A DNA stretch of 6,514 nt from Anaerolinea thermophila (GTDB lineage: Bacteria; Chloroflexota; Anaerolineae; Anaerolineales; DRKV01): NCBI GenBank assembly GCA_020722405.1, contig DYKW01000102.1, positions 1-6,514 on the forward strand, written 5' to 3'. The notes beneath the pieces are model-generated. The model saw nothing but the letters and a program-made list of their open reading frames with translations. It was not told where the DNA came from and did no database searches. The position numbers were made by a program, and so were the translations under genes. Numbering within the stretch: the stretch's first letter is position 1; the number at the start of each line of letters is the position of its first letter. Below, in pieces: positions 1 to 5,569 of this stretch.

Positions 1-30
1 TAAGCGAGATGGTTTTCGAGATAGAACCAC

Positions 31-80
31 TAAAAACTTACAGGCAGGTGTCGGGTTTCGACACCTGCCTGTAAGTTTAC
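31..80 (-). terminator. Intrinsic terminator of the rplU-rpmA-rpmE operon
   Basis: Bases 34-53 are the exact reverse complement of 59-78: a 20-bp perfect stem with a 5-nt loop. Read on the minus strand, the distal arm runs into five T residues (36-32), the layout of a Rho-independent terminator. It starts about 30 bases after the rpmE stop. On the plus strand the stem is followed only by TTT, so it works best for the ribosomal operon. The arms contain the CAGGCAGGTGTCG core, and the perfect symmetry is stronger than a terminator needs, so it might also be a dispersed palindromic element. Confidence 0.85.
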
Positions 81-107
81 CCTAAAGTGTAACAGCCGTG
101 AGGATTT

Positions 108-566
108 TCAGGCTGTCTCGGGGAGTTCGTAGCCAAATTGACGCATGGCCTTCTTTAAATCGGCCAGGGATTTGCGACCAAAGCCTGAGATTTCCAGCAA
201 AGTGTCTTCACCCTGCTCGAGTTTGGCAAGTACATCACCGGCATTCTTAATACCGGCATCGGCTAATGCATCAATTGCACGTTTGCCTAAACCGAATTCC
301 ACCAACGGACGCTCAGGGGATACGCGTGCAGCCTCACGAGCAATTTTTTCGGCCGAATACTGTTCCTTGGCCTTCATCTTGCGGTTGAAGCGCTCAACAC
401 GTCCTTCGGTATCGACGATACGCTGTTCGCCGGTATAAAACGGATGGCATTTGTAGCAAACATCTGTGTGAATAACTTTCTTGGTGGAACCAGTCGTCCA
501 GGTATTGCCACAAGCACAAATAACTTGCGCATCGTTGTAGTAGGTAGGATGGATATTTTTCTTCAT
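108..566 (-). CDS. rpmE: Ribosomal protein L31 (zinc-binding type) with C-terminal RpoA-CTD-like HhH domain
   Basis: 152 aa, about twice the usual 66-70 aa of L31. Residues 1-65 are a type-A (C+) L31: MKKNIHP start, zinc ligands C17-x-C19 and C37-x-x-C40 (CYKCHPFYTG), then the basic NRKMK segment. After a charged linker (about 66-85), residues 86-150 resemble the C-terminal domain of RNA polymerase alpha. By alignment from memory, R96 corresponds to E. coli alpha R265, and G130, K132 and S133 of GFGRKSL correspond to G296, K298 and S299. N268 is replaced by D99. L31 sits on the 50S subunit near the central protuberance and bridges to 30S. The extra domain could bind nucleic acid or protein, which is inference. 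The ATG at 566 is chosen because AAAGGA lies 9 nt upstream and the protein then begins at the conserved MKKxIHP. An in-frame TTG at 587 would place the Shine-Dalgarno inside the gene. It is last in the operon, 29 bp after rpmA. Confidence 0.92.
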   Translation of the reverse strand: MKKNIHPTYYNDAQVICACGNTWTTGSTKKVIHTDVCYKCHPFYTGEQRIVDTEGRVERFNRKMKAKEQYSAEKIAREAARVSPERPLVEFGLGKRAIDALADAGIKNAGDVLAKLEQGEDTLLEISGFGRKSLADLKKAMRQFGYELPETA

Positions 567-595
567 AACAACAAGTCCTTTTGACAAATCATGTG

Positions 596-856
596 CTATT
601 CGGTTTCTACCGGCAGCACACTGACGCGTTTTCGCCCACGTACGACGTCATAAACAACCTGACCATCTGCTACGGCGAACAACGTGTAGTCTTTTCCCAT
701 GCCAACATTTTGGCCAGGGTGAATACGGGTGCCGCGTTGGCGTACCAAAATATTGCCGGAGATAACAAATTCGCCACCAAATTTCTTAACGCCCAGACGC
801 CGCCCTCGGCTATCTCGACCATTGCGGGTAGAGCCGCCACCTTTCTTGTGTGCCAT
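596..856 (-). CDS. rpmA: 50S ribosomal protein L27
   Basis: 86 aa, matching the usual length of bacterial L27 (about 85). It begins MAHKKGGGSTRNGRDS, the hallmark flexible N-terminus that reaches toward the peptidyl transferase centre. It continues with RRLGVKKFGGE, GNILVRQRGTRIHPG, NVGMGKDYTLFA and DGQVVY, all standard for the family. There is no N-terminal pre-sequence before MAHKKGGG of the kind cleaved by Prp protease in Firmicutes. AGGAAGG lies 5 nt before the ATG. The start is only 10 bases after the rplU stop, so it is co-transcribed and probably translationally coupled. rplU-rpmA adjacency is highly conserved in bacteria. Confidence 0.97.
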   Translation of the reverse strand: MAHKKGGGSTRNGRDSRGRRLGVKKFGGEFVISGNILVRQRGTRIHPGQNVGMGKDYTLFAVADGQVVYDVVRGRKRVSVLPVETE

Positions 857-866
857 AATAGCCTTC

Positions 867-1184
867 CTATCCTTCTACCTTAACTTCGTGGATTTGCAAG
901 CGAGTGTATTCCTGACGATGTCCTCGGCGACGGCGAATGCGCTTTTTAGGGGTGTACTTGAAAGAAAGTACTTTGGGCGCCTTCACCTGTGCCACTACAC
1001 TGGCTTCTACTACTGCATCCTTCACATACGGCGCACCTACAAAAACCTGGTCGCCATCGGCCAACAGTAAGACATCTAAAGTCACACTGTCGCCAATCTG
1101 TTTCGACAGGCGATCTACCTCGATGGTTTCGCCTGGGACGGCACGATACTGCTTGCCGCCACTTTCTACAATCGCATAGGTCAT
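867..1184 (-). CDS. rplU: 50S ribosomal protein L21
   Basis: 105 aa, close to the E. coli length of 103. Visible family signatures are YAIVESGGKQYRA at the N-terminus, the GDSVTLDVLLL strand, VGAPYV, and the C-terminal SFKYTPKKRIRRRRGHRQ basic stretch that contacts 23S rRNA, ending RLQIHEVKV. L21 binds 23S rRNA and needs L20 for assembly in E. coli. GGAGG lies 6 nt upstream of the ATG at 1184, an excellent ribosome-binding site. It is the first gene of the rplU-rpmA-rpmE operon, with a consensus promoter about 120 bp upstream and a structured leader. Confidence 0.97.
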   Translation of the reverse strand: MTYAIVESGGKQYRAVPGETIEVDRLSKQIGDSVTLDVLLLADGDQVFVGAPYVKDAVVEASVVAQVKAPKVLSFKYTPKKRIRRRRGHRQEYTRLQIHEVKVEG

Positions 1185-1299
1185 GGAAAACCTCCAATCT
1201 TCACTTCACCACATCACCACGCGCCAAACGCCCGGCTGCGGGGAAGTTGGGGGATAAGATAAAACACAACGATACCCCAGTTGGCACCGGGGTAATAGC
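1185..1299 (-). promoter_or_regulatory. 5' leader of rplU with stem-loop, possible r-protein autoregulatory site
   Basis: The leader is about 115 nt, judged from the predicted transcription start. It contains a 6-bp GC-rich stem (1273-1278 with 1289-1294, TACCCC/GGGGTA) around a 10-nt loop. Further GC-rich sequence follows before the GGAGG site. Ribosomal protein operons are often autoregulated through leader structures, and an L21 leader family is known from Firmicutes. I see no specific sequence match to that family, so the regulatory role is inference. Confidence 0.35.
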
Positions 1300-1305
1300 G
1301 GATGG

Positions 1306-1334
1306 ATTATAACGGGGTTAACACGCTGTGTCAA
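1306..1334 (-). promoter_or_regulatory. Sigma-70 consensus promoter of rplU operon
   Basis: On the minus strand, TTGACA (1334-1329) and TATAAT (1311-1306) are separated by exactly 17 bp. Both hexamers match the housekeeping consensus 6/6, as expected for a strongly expressed ribosomal operon. Transcription should start around 1299, giving a leader of about 115 nt before rplU. No alternative promoter is evident between the three genes. Confidence 0.9.
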
Positions 1335-1481
1335 CAGTTTTGCTGTTAGTTGGATAGTTAGATGGTCAGCAGTCAGGTGGGTCAGCGAACAGTAGAAGGT
1401 ACTGCCATGCCGTTGGATAGGGGCGCAGGTTTTGTTGAACCTGCTCCCACCGTAACATCCCCGCTGGGGGTGTTTGGGCGC

Positions 1482-1536
1482 GCCGAGCACCGGCTCGGCA
1501 GCAACCGCCGGACTGGAGTCCGGCGCTCCCAGGAGC
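1482..1536. repeat. Cluster of three GC-rich hairpins (REP-like palindromic element)
   Basis: Three adjacent inverted repeats are visible. First: GCCGAGC (1482-1488) with GCTCGGC (1493-1499), 4-nt loop. Second: GCCGGAC (1507-1513) with GTCCGGC (1518-1524), loop TGGA. Third: GCTC (1525-1528) with GAGC (1533-1536), loop CCAG. The middle palindrome has a central CTGGA, as does the hairpin at 5053-5070. Such arrays in non-coding DNA resemble dispersed REP-type elements. That class is inferred, since I cannot count genome copies. Confidence 0.6.
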
Positions 1537-1575
1537 CGGGCTAGAAACCGCTGTCCCCACGATGGGATTTTACTC

Positions 1576-1606
1576 CAACAACCGGCCAGGCCGCCCCAAG
1601 TTGTTG
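1576..1606. repeat. Two-tier inverted repeat
   Basis: CAACAAC (1576-1582) pairs with GTTGTTG (1600-1606). Inside it, CGGCC (1583-1587) pairs with GGCCG (1589-1593), leaving a one-sided CCCCAA bulge. No T-run follows on either strand, so it is not a standard terminator. Role unknown. Confidence 0.4.
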
Positions 1607-1685
1607 AGATGATACGTTTTGCTTATATTTCAGCAGCAATTTTATAGAAGGGGAATTTGGCGAAAGAAGAGGTTTTTCCGATACC

Positions 1686-2015
1686 CTAATGCCTGATGCA
1701 AGGTTTGACAAATCGGCTCACGCAGTTCCTGGATGGATAAAAAACGCCAACAAATTCGGACCAACCATGATGTTTGCCAAATTCGAAGAAGGTTGTCTTC
1801 TCTCTCTCCCTGGCGTCTTCAGGGCTTAGTAGCCAATTTAGTGCACCACAAAAACTCAACCCAACGACAAAAAGTATCATCTCAAAAAGAAGGGGAAACG
1901 TCCCGAAGGTTTCCTCAAAAAGCCTAGTTGAGCCGCTCAAACCTTCACCCTGCGGGTACTTCGCGGGACGGTGTGCCGCCATCCCCAAGTCGCCATGAAA
2001 AACAATTTTCACCAC
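1686..2015 (-). CDS. Doubtful hypothetical ORF in repeat-rich DNA
   Basis: An open frame of 109 codons starts with GTG inside repeat copy R1. The product has one hydrophobic stretch (about residues 40-60, LLFEMILFVVGLSF) and no motif I recognise. No clear Shine-Dalgarno precedes it. The frame is threaded by several short palindromes and direct repeats. The other repeat copy (6459-6514) has an extra base just after the same GTG, which would shift the frame. It may be a remnant of a mobile element or simply an open frame by chance; I favour non-coding. Confidence 0.15.
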   Translation of the reverse strand: MVKIVFHGDLGMAAHRPAKYPQGEGLSGSTRLFEETFGTFPLLFEMILFVVGLSFCGALNWLLSPEDAREREKTTFFEFGKHHGWSEFVGVFYPSRNCVSRFVKPCIRH

Positions 2016-2049
2016 CAGACATGAAAATCCATTTTCAGATCAGATACGA
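1995..2049 (-). repeat. Dispersed repeat copy R1 (inverted relative to 6459-6514)
   Basis: Read on the minus strand from 2049, it starts TCGTATCTGATCTGAAAAT. Apart from one substitution and a small difference near the far end, it matches the plus-strand sequence from 6459 to the window end. It contains two dyads 26 bp apart: TGAAAAT-CC-ATTTTCA at 2022-2037 (perfect), and TGAAAAA-CA-ATTTTCA at 1996-2011 (one mismatch). The sharp loss of identity beyond 2049 suggests this is a true element end. The left end cannot be fixed, because the other copy is cut by the window edge. Confidence 0.85.
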
Positions 2050-2159
2050 CAAAAATAATCTTCAAACCGTGACGCTGTATCTGCTGCCTTTCGTGTGTTT
2101 CATGGTAAACTTGAGGGTAGTTTATAGGTCAAGCCATTACATTATGCCAAGCCCATACT

Positions 2160-2193
2160 CAGCGCCTATGGCGCTGTTTGTATGATGTTCATA
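2160..2193 (+). promoter_or_regulatory. Paired palindromes upstream of ppdK (possible operator or attenuator)
   Basis: CAGCGCC-TAT-GGCGCTG (2160-2176) is a perfect 7-bp inverted repeat followed by TTTG. It is followed at once by TATGA-TGT-TCATA (2181-2193). They lie 42-75 bp before the ppdK ATG. They could be a regulator-binding site or a leader hairpin; no particular regulator can be named. I could not identify a convincing sigma-70 promoter for ppdK. Confidence 0.35.
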
Positions 2194-2234
2194 TATCTTT
2201 TCTAGTAAAAAGACACACACTTTGGAGGTTTTTT

Positions 2235-4982
2235 ATGACAAGCAAAAAATGGGTCTATCTGTTCAAAGAAGTAGATCAAGCCGAGGCTTACGTCGGCGGT
2301 GAGTGGGATAAAGTACGCGGATTGTTGGGCGGCAAAGGCGCTAACCTGGCCGAAATGACCCGCATCGGCGTGCCGGTGCCCCCTGGGTTCACCGTAACAA
2401 CAGAAGCCTGCAACGCCTACCTAGCGGGCGGCGAGAAGTTCCCTGAAGGCATGTGGGAACAAGAATTGGAAGCACTGAAAGCCGTCGAAGGACAAACCGG
2501 CAAAAAATTCGGTGATCCCGAGAACCCGCTGCTGGTTTCCTGCCGCTCCGGCGCGAAATTCTCCATGCCCGGTATGATGGATACCGTGCTCAACATCGGT
2601 CTGACAGATGAAACTGCCCAAGGCATGGTGGCCCTAACGAATGATGCCCGCTTCGTATACGATTCTTATCGCCGCCTAATCCAGATGTTTGGCTCGGTAG
2701 TTTTGGGCATCGACGATGAAGCCTTTGAGCATCCCTTGGACAAGTATAAGAAAGCCAAGGGCTACACAACCGATACCGATATGACCGCCGACGATTGGAA
2801 AGTACTCATCAATGAATTCAAGGCGGTTGTCAAGCAACACAAAGGCTTCGATTTCCCACAGGATCCCATCAAGCAGCTTCATCTTGCAACCGAAGCGGTG
2901 TTTAAATCTTGGAATGGCAAACGCGCCATCGACTACCGTAATCACGCCGGCATCGCCCACGACCTGGGGACCGCGGTCAGCATCGTCACCATGGTCTTCG
3001 GTAACATGGGCTGGGATAGCGGCACAGGTGTGGCCTTCACCCGCAACCCATCCACCGGCGAGAAGAAACTATGGGGCGAGTACCTGCTCAACGCACAGGG
3101 TGAAGACGTGGTAGCCGGCATCCGCAACCCGTCACCCATCGAGAAGATGGCCGAAGAACTGCCCGATGCCTATAAGCAATTTATTGAAATCACCGAAAAA
3201 CTGGAAAAACACTACCGCGAGATGCAGGATGTAGAATTCACCATTGAGCATGGCCGCCTGTGGATGCTACAAACCCGTAACGGCAAGCGCACAGCCAAAG
3301 CCATCGTCAAGATCGCGGTGGATATGGCCGAAGAAGGGCTAATCAACAAGGAAGAAGCCGTGCTGCGTGTTACCCCCGAGAACGTGGATACATTACTACA
3401 CCCACAGTTCGACCCAAAAGCCAAAGCAAAGGCCAAGACCGAAGGGAAACTGATTGCAACCGGCGTGAACGCTTCTCCCGGTGCAGCGGTTGGGCGGGCA
3501 TACTTCGACGCCGACACCACCGAACGCATGGTCAAGGAAGAAAAGCAAGACGCCATCATGGTGCGCCCTTTCACCAAGCCGGATGACGTGCACGGCATGA
3601 TTGCCGCCAAAGGCATCCTGACCAGCGAAGGCGGTGCCACCTCGCACGCGGCAGTCGTTGCTCGCCAGTTCGGCATCCCGGCCGTGGTTGGTGCAGCCGA
3701 AATCCAAATCGAACAGGAAAGCCGCTCCTTCACCGCCAACGGTATCACCGTCAAAGAAGGCGACTGGATTTCCGTAGACGGCACCACCGGTGAAGTCTTC
3801 GTCGGGAAAATTCCCTCCATCGCCCCGAAACTGGAAGAGCAAACCGAATTAATGACCCTGCTCTCCTGGGCAGATGACATTGCCGCCCAAGATGGCATCC
3901 GCAAACTCGAAGATGGCACCCAGACCCGCGGTTTGCAGGTGTGGGCTAATGCAGATTACCCCCCCGATGCTCGCCGTGCCCGTGCGTATGGCGCCAAAGG
4001 CATTGGGCTGTGCCGCACCGAGCATATGTTCTTTGAGCCGGAACGCTTGCCTACCGTGCAGCGCATGATTCTGGCAGAGAGCAGCGAGGAACGCACTGCT
4101 GCGTTGAACGAATTGCTGCCGCATCAGCGCGCGGACTTCCAGGGTCTATTTGAGGCCATGGATGGGCTCCCCGTCATCATTCGCTTGATTGACCCACCGC
4201 TGCACGAGTTCTTGCCCTCCGAAGAGGCGTTGCTGGAAGAAGTGATCACCATGCGCGTCAAAGGTGAGACCGAAGGGCTGGCCGAGAAAGAAGCATTGCT
4301 CAACAAAATACGCACCCTGCACGAAAGCAACCCAATGATGGGGATGCGCGGTATCCGCTTGAGCATCGTGATGCCGGAAATCGTGGAAATGCAAGTGCGC
4401 GCCATCTTCGAAGGGGCCGCGGATGCCGCCCTCAAAGGTGCAACCGTCAAACCCGAGGTGATGATCCCGCTCACCGGTCACATCAATGAGTTGAAGACCA
4501 TCCAACCCCGCTTGGAAGAAATCGCCAAGCAGGTCATGGACGAGAAAGGCGTCTCCTTCACGTACAAGTTTGGCACCATGATTGAAATTCCGCGTGCCGC
4601 GGTGACCGCTGCCGAAATCGCCGAAATCGCGGAGTTCTTCTCCTTCGGTACCAACGACTTGACCCAGATGACCTTTGGGTATTCGCGCGATGACGCCGAG
4701 CGCTCCTTCTTGCTGACCTACGTGGAAAAGGGTATCCTGCCCCAAAATCCCTTCCAGACCTTGGACCGCGATGGCGTCGGCAGCCTGATGCAATGGGCAA
4801 TCCGCGAAGGGCGCAAGACACGCCCCGAACTGGAAGTGGGCATCTGCGGTGAACACGGTGGCGATCCTGCCTCTATCGAGTTCTGCCACATTGCAGGCAA
4901 CAACTATGTTTCCTGCTCACCGTTCCGCGTGCCGATTGCCCGTCTGGCGGCTGCCCAGGCTGCGCTCAAGCACGCTGCCTGA
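2235..4982 (+). CDS. ppdK: Pyruvate, phosphate dikinase
   Basis: 915 aa (family usually about 870-900). It catalyses reversible interconversion of ATP + pyruvate + Pi with AMP + PEP + PPi in the cytoplasm, feeding gluconeogenesis or a PPi-linked glycolysis. Domains in order: N-terminal ATP-grasp (about 1-370) with LLGGKGANLAEM, GVPVPPGFT, SCRSGAKFSMPGMMDT, VFGNMGWDSGTGVAFTRNP and NAQGEDVVAGIR; a phosphohistidine swivel domain (about 405-530) with GGATSHAAVVAR, catalytic His471 and the regulatory-type Thr469 two residues before it; and a C-terminal PEP/pyruvate TIM barrel (about 545-915) with GLCRTEHMFF, IRLIDPPLHEFLP, FFSFGTNDLTQM and GICGEHGGDP, catalytic Cys871. Compared with the C. symbiosum enzyme (His455, Cys831), the His-Cys distance is about 24 residues longer, partly from an extra stretch near IRKLEDGTQTRG. 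The ATG at 2235 is chosen because GGAGG lies 6 nt upstream; an upstream in-frame TTG at 2178 lacks this. No PPDK regulatory kinase gene is in the window. A terminator follows directly. Confidence 0.97.
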   Translation: MTSKKWVYLFKEVDQAEAYVGGEWDKVRGLLGGKGANLAEMTRIGVPVPPGFTVTTEACNAYLAGGEKFPEGMWEQELEALKAVEGQTGKKFGDPENPLLVSCRSGAKFSMPGMMDTVLNIGLTDETAQGMVALTNDARFVYDSYRRLIQMFGSVVLGIDDEAFEHPLDKYKKAKGYTTDTDMTADDWKVLINEFKAVVKQHKGFDFPQDPIKQLHLATEAVFKSWNGKRAIDYRNHAGIAHDLGTAVSIVTMVFGNMGWDSGTGVAFTRNPSTGEKKLWGEYLLNAQGEDVVAGIRNPSPIEKMAEELPDAYKQFIEITEKLEKHYREMQDVEFTIEHGRLWMLQTRNGKRTAKAIVKIAVDMAEEGLINKEEAVLRVTPENVDTLLHPQFDPKAKAKAKTEGKLIATGVNASPGAAVGRAYFDADTTERMVKEEKQDAIMVRPFTKPDDVHGMIAAKGILTSEGGATSHAAVVARQFGIPAVVGAAEIQIEQESRSFTANGITVKEGDWISVDGTTGEVFVGKIPSIAPKLEEQTELMTLLSWADDIAAQDGIRKLEDGTQTRGLQVWANADYPPDARRARAYGAKGIGLCRTEHMFFEPERLPTVQRMILAESSEERTAALNELLPHQRADFQGLFEAMDGLPVIIRLIDPPLHEFLPSEEALLEEVITMRVKGETEGLAEKEALLNKIRTLHESNPMMGMRGIRLSIVMPEIVEMQVRAIFEGAADAALKGATVKPEVMIPLTGHINELKTIQPRLEEIAKQVMDEKGVSFTYKFGTMIEIPRAAVTAAEIAEIAEFFSFGTNDLTQMTFGYSRDDAERSFLLTYVEKGILPQNPFQTLDRDGVGSLMQWAIREGRKTRPELEVGICGEHGGDPASIEFCHIAGNNYVSCSPFRVPIARLAAAQAALKHAA

Positions 4983-5006
4983 ACATCCCCTGGTATGGTA
5001 TAAACG

Positions 5007-5040
5007 AGGCCGGCTGTGTAACACAGCCGGCCTTTGTCTT
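5007..5040 (+). terminator. Intrinsic terminator of ppdK
   Basis: AGGCCGGCTGTGT (5007-5019) is the exact reverse complement of 5021-5033. Realistically this is an 11-bp GC-rich stem with a 5-nt GTAAC loop, followed by TTTGTCTT. It begins 25 bases after the ppdK stop, so ppdK is probably a single-gene transcript. The opposite strand has only a short T-run (CGTTTATA), so termination of the convergent unit here would be weaker. Confidence 0.85.
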
Positions 5041-5052
5041 GTCTGCCGACAT

Positions 5053-5070
5053 GCAGGCTGGAAAGCCTGC
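5053..5070. repeat. Short palindrome with GGAA loop, REP-like
   Basis: GCAGGCT (5053-5059) pairs with AGCCTGC (5064-5070) around GGAA, followed by CCTACGG. It shares its design (7-bp GC-rich stem, central CTGGA, then a pyrimidine-rich tail) with the middle hairpin at 1507-1524. It lies in the convergent gap between ppdK and the thioesterase gene, where it could also act as a terminator stem for the minus-strand unit, though no good T-run follows. Confidence 0.5.
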
Positions 5071-5104
5071 CCTACGGGTATAACCGCATTGATTGGGAAC
5101 ACCT

Positions 5105-5569
5105 TCAGCGGCAAATCCATGGTGGGGTTACTTTGTGGCATACGTACAGCGTTTTATGCACTCGCGCTACAGTCTCTCCCTGGGCATCTACAATGGAAAC
5201 TTCAAATTCCGGGAAATGCGGCTGGCTATCGTCACACGCCGCTCGGATCTCATCTACCCGGGCTGCATCCAGCACAAAGTGCGCCCGCACAACCCCTCGC
5301 CCTGGGCGGATAAACTCAATAGTGGCCGACTTGTCCCACACGGTATATGTCGGCCCCAGGTTGTGCATCAGCATGAGCATGTAAAAAGGGTCGGTCATGG
5401 CACTCAAACTACCGCCAAAGTGCGTGCCTACGTAATTGCGGTTATACCAACGCAGCGGCATCTCTACCAACACTTCACGGTAATCGGGGCTAAATTTTCG
5501 CACTCGAATACCCGCGCCCAGATAAGGCGGCCAAACGTTCATCAAGAAACGCAAAACATTGGGTCTCAT
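5105..5569 (-). CDS. DUF4442-type hotdog-fold protein, putative acyl-CoA thioesterase
   Basis: 154 aa, a single hotdog domain of the DUF4442/YiiD-C-terminal kind. Features I recognise: RWYNRNYVGTHFGGSLSAM (residues 40-58), where the N-x-x-G-x-x-x-G-G pattern marks the central hotdog helix; the helix TDPFYMLMLMHNLG; then WDKSATIEFIRPGRG (78-92) and a final strand pair with VARVHKTLYV. Members are thought to hydrolyse or bind acyl-thioesters, but most are uncharacterised and the substrate cannot be told. The ATG at 5569 overlaps the stop of the upstream lipoprotein gene as ATGA (4-bp overlap), which supports this start and suggests translational coupling. An in-frame TTG at 5596 would lie deeper in the upstream gene and is less likely. 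There is no strong Shine-Dalgarno of its own, in keeping with coupling. Confidence 0.82.
   Translation of the reverse strand: MRPNVLRFLMNVWPPYLGAGIRVRKFSPDYREVLVEMPLRWYNRNYVGTHFGGSLSAMTDPFYMLMLMHNLGPTYTVWDKSATIEFIRPGRGVVRAHFVLDAARVDEIRAACDDSQPHFPEFEVSIVDAQGETVARVHKTLYVCHKVTPPWICR

Larger units (their letters stand above)
1335..2177. other. Long gene-poor intergenic region between divergent rplU operon and ppdK
   Basis: No reading frame here has a convincing start, ribosome-binding site and family motif. I see no tRNA cloverleaf. The stretch contains clustered GC-rich hairpins, several short perfect palindromes (for example TTGAGC-C-GCTCAA at 1928-1940), a GGAAAC/GTTTCC hairpin near 1894-1914, a duplicated CTCAAAAAG (1881 and 1914), and repeat copy R1 at 1995-2049. 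It looks like accumulated repeat or mobile-element remains rather than coding DNA. Confidence 0.6.

Noticed and set aside
11..31. Weak inverted repeat TGGTTT/GAACCA near the left edge
   Set aside because: Only 5-6 bp with a wobble pair and an 8-nt loop; not convincing next to the perfect 20-bp terminator.
567..587. Upstream TTG start for L31
   Set aside because: The AAAGGA Shine-Dalgarno would lie inside the extended reading frame, and conserved L31 sequence begins at the ATG at 566.
1206..1560. Several small open frames on both strands upstream of rplU
   Set aside because: They overlap the consensus promoter, leader and GC-rich hairpins, and have neither ribosome-binding sites nor motifs.
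1995..2049. Repeat R1 considered as a CRISPR repeat or tRNA-linked attachment site
   Set aside because: Only two copies, inverted and 4.4 kb apart, with no regular spacers, no cas genes, no integrase and no tRNA gene.
2178..2234. Possible N-terminal extension of PPDK from a TTG at 2178
   Set aside because: The extension has no family similarity, and the GGAGG ribosome-binding site at 2224-2228 points to the ATG at 2235.
3212..3919. Open frame of 235 codons on the minus strand inside ppdK
   Set aside because: It is antisense to a clear full-length PPDK, has Ser/Ala/Pro-rich composition typical of a reverse-strand shadow, and shows no ribosome-binding site or family motif.
4146..4889. Open frame of 247 codons on the minus strand inside ppdK
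   Set aside because: It is antisense to the conserved PEP-binding domain; His/Gly/Asp-rich low-quality translation with no motif. A codon-bias shadow.
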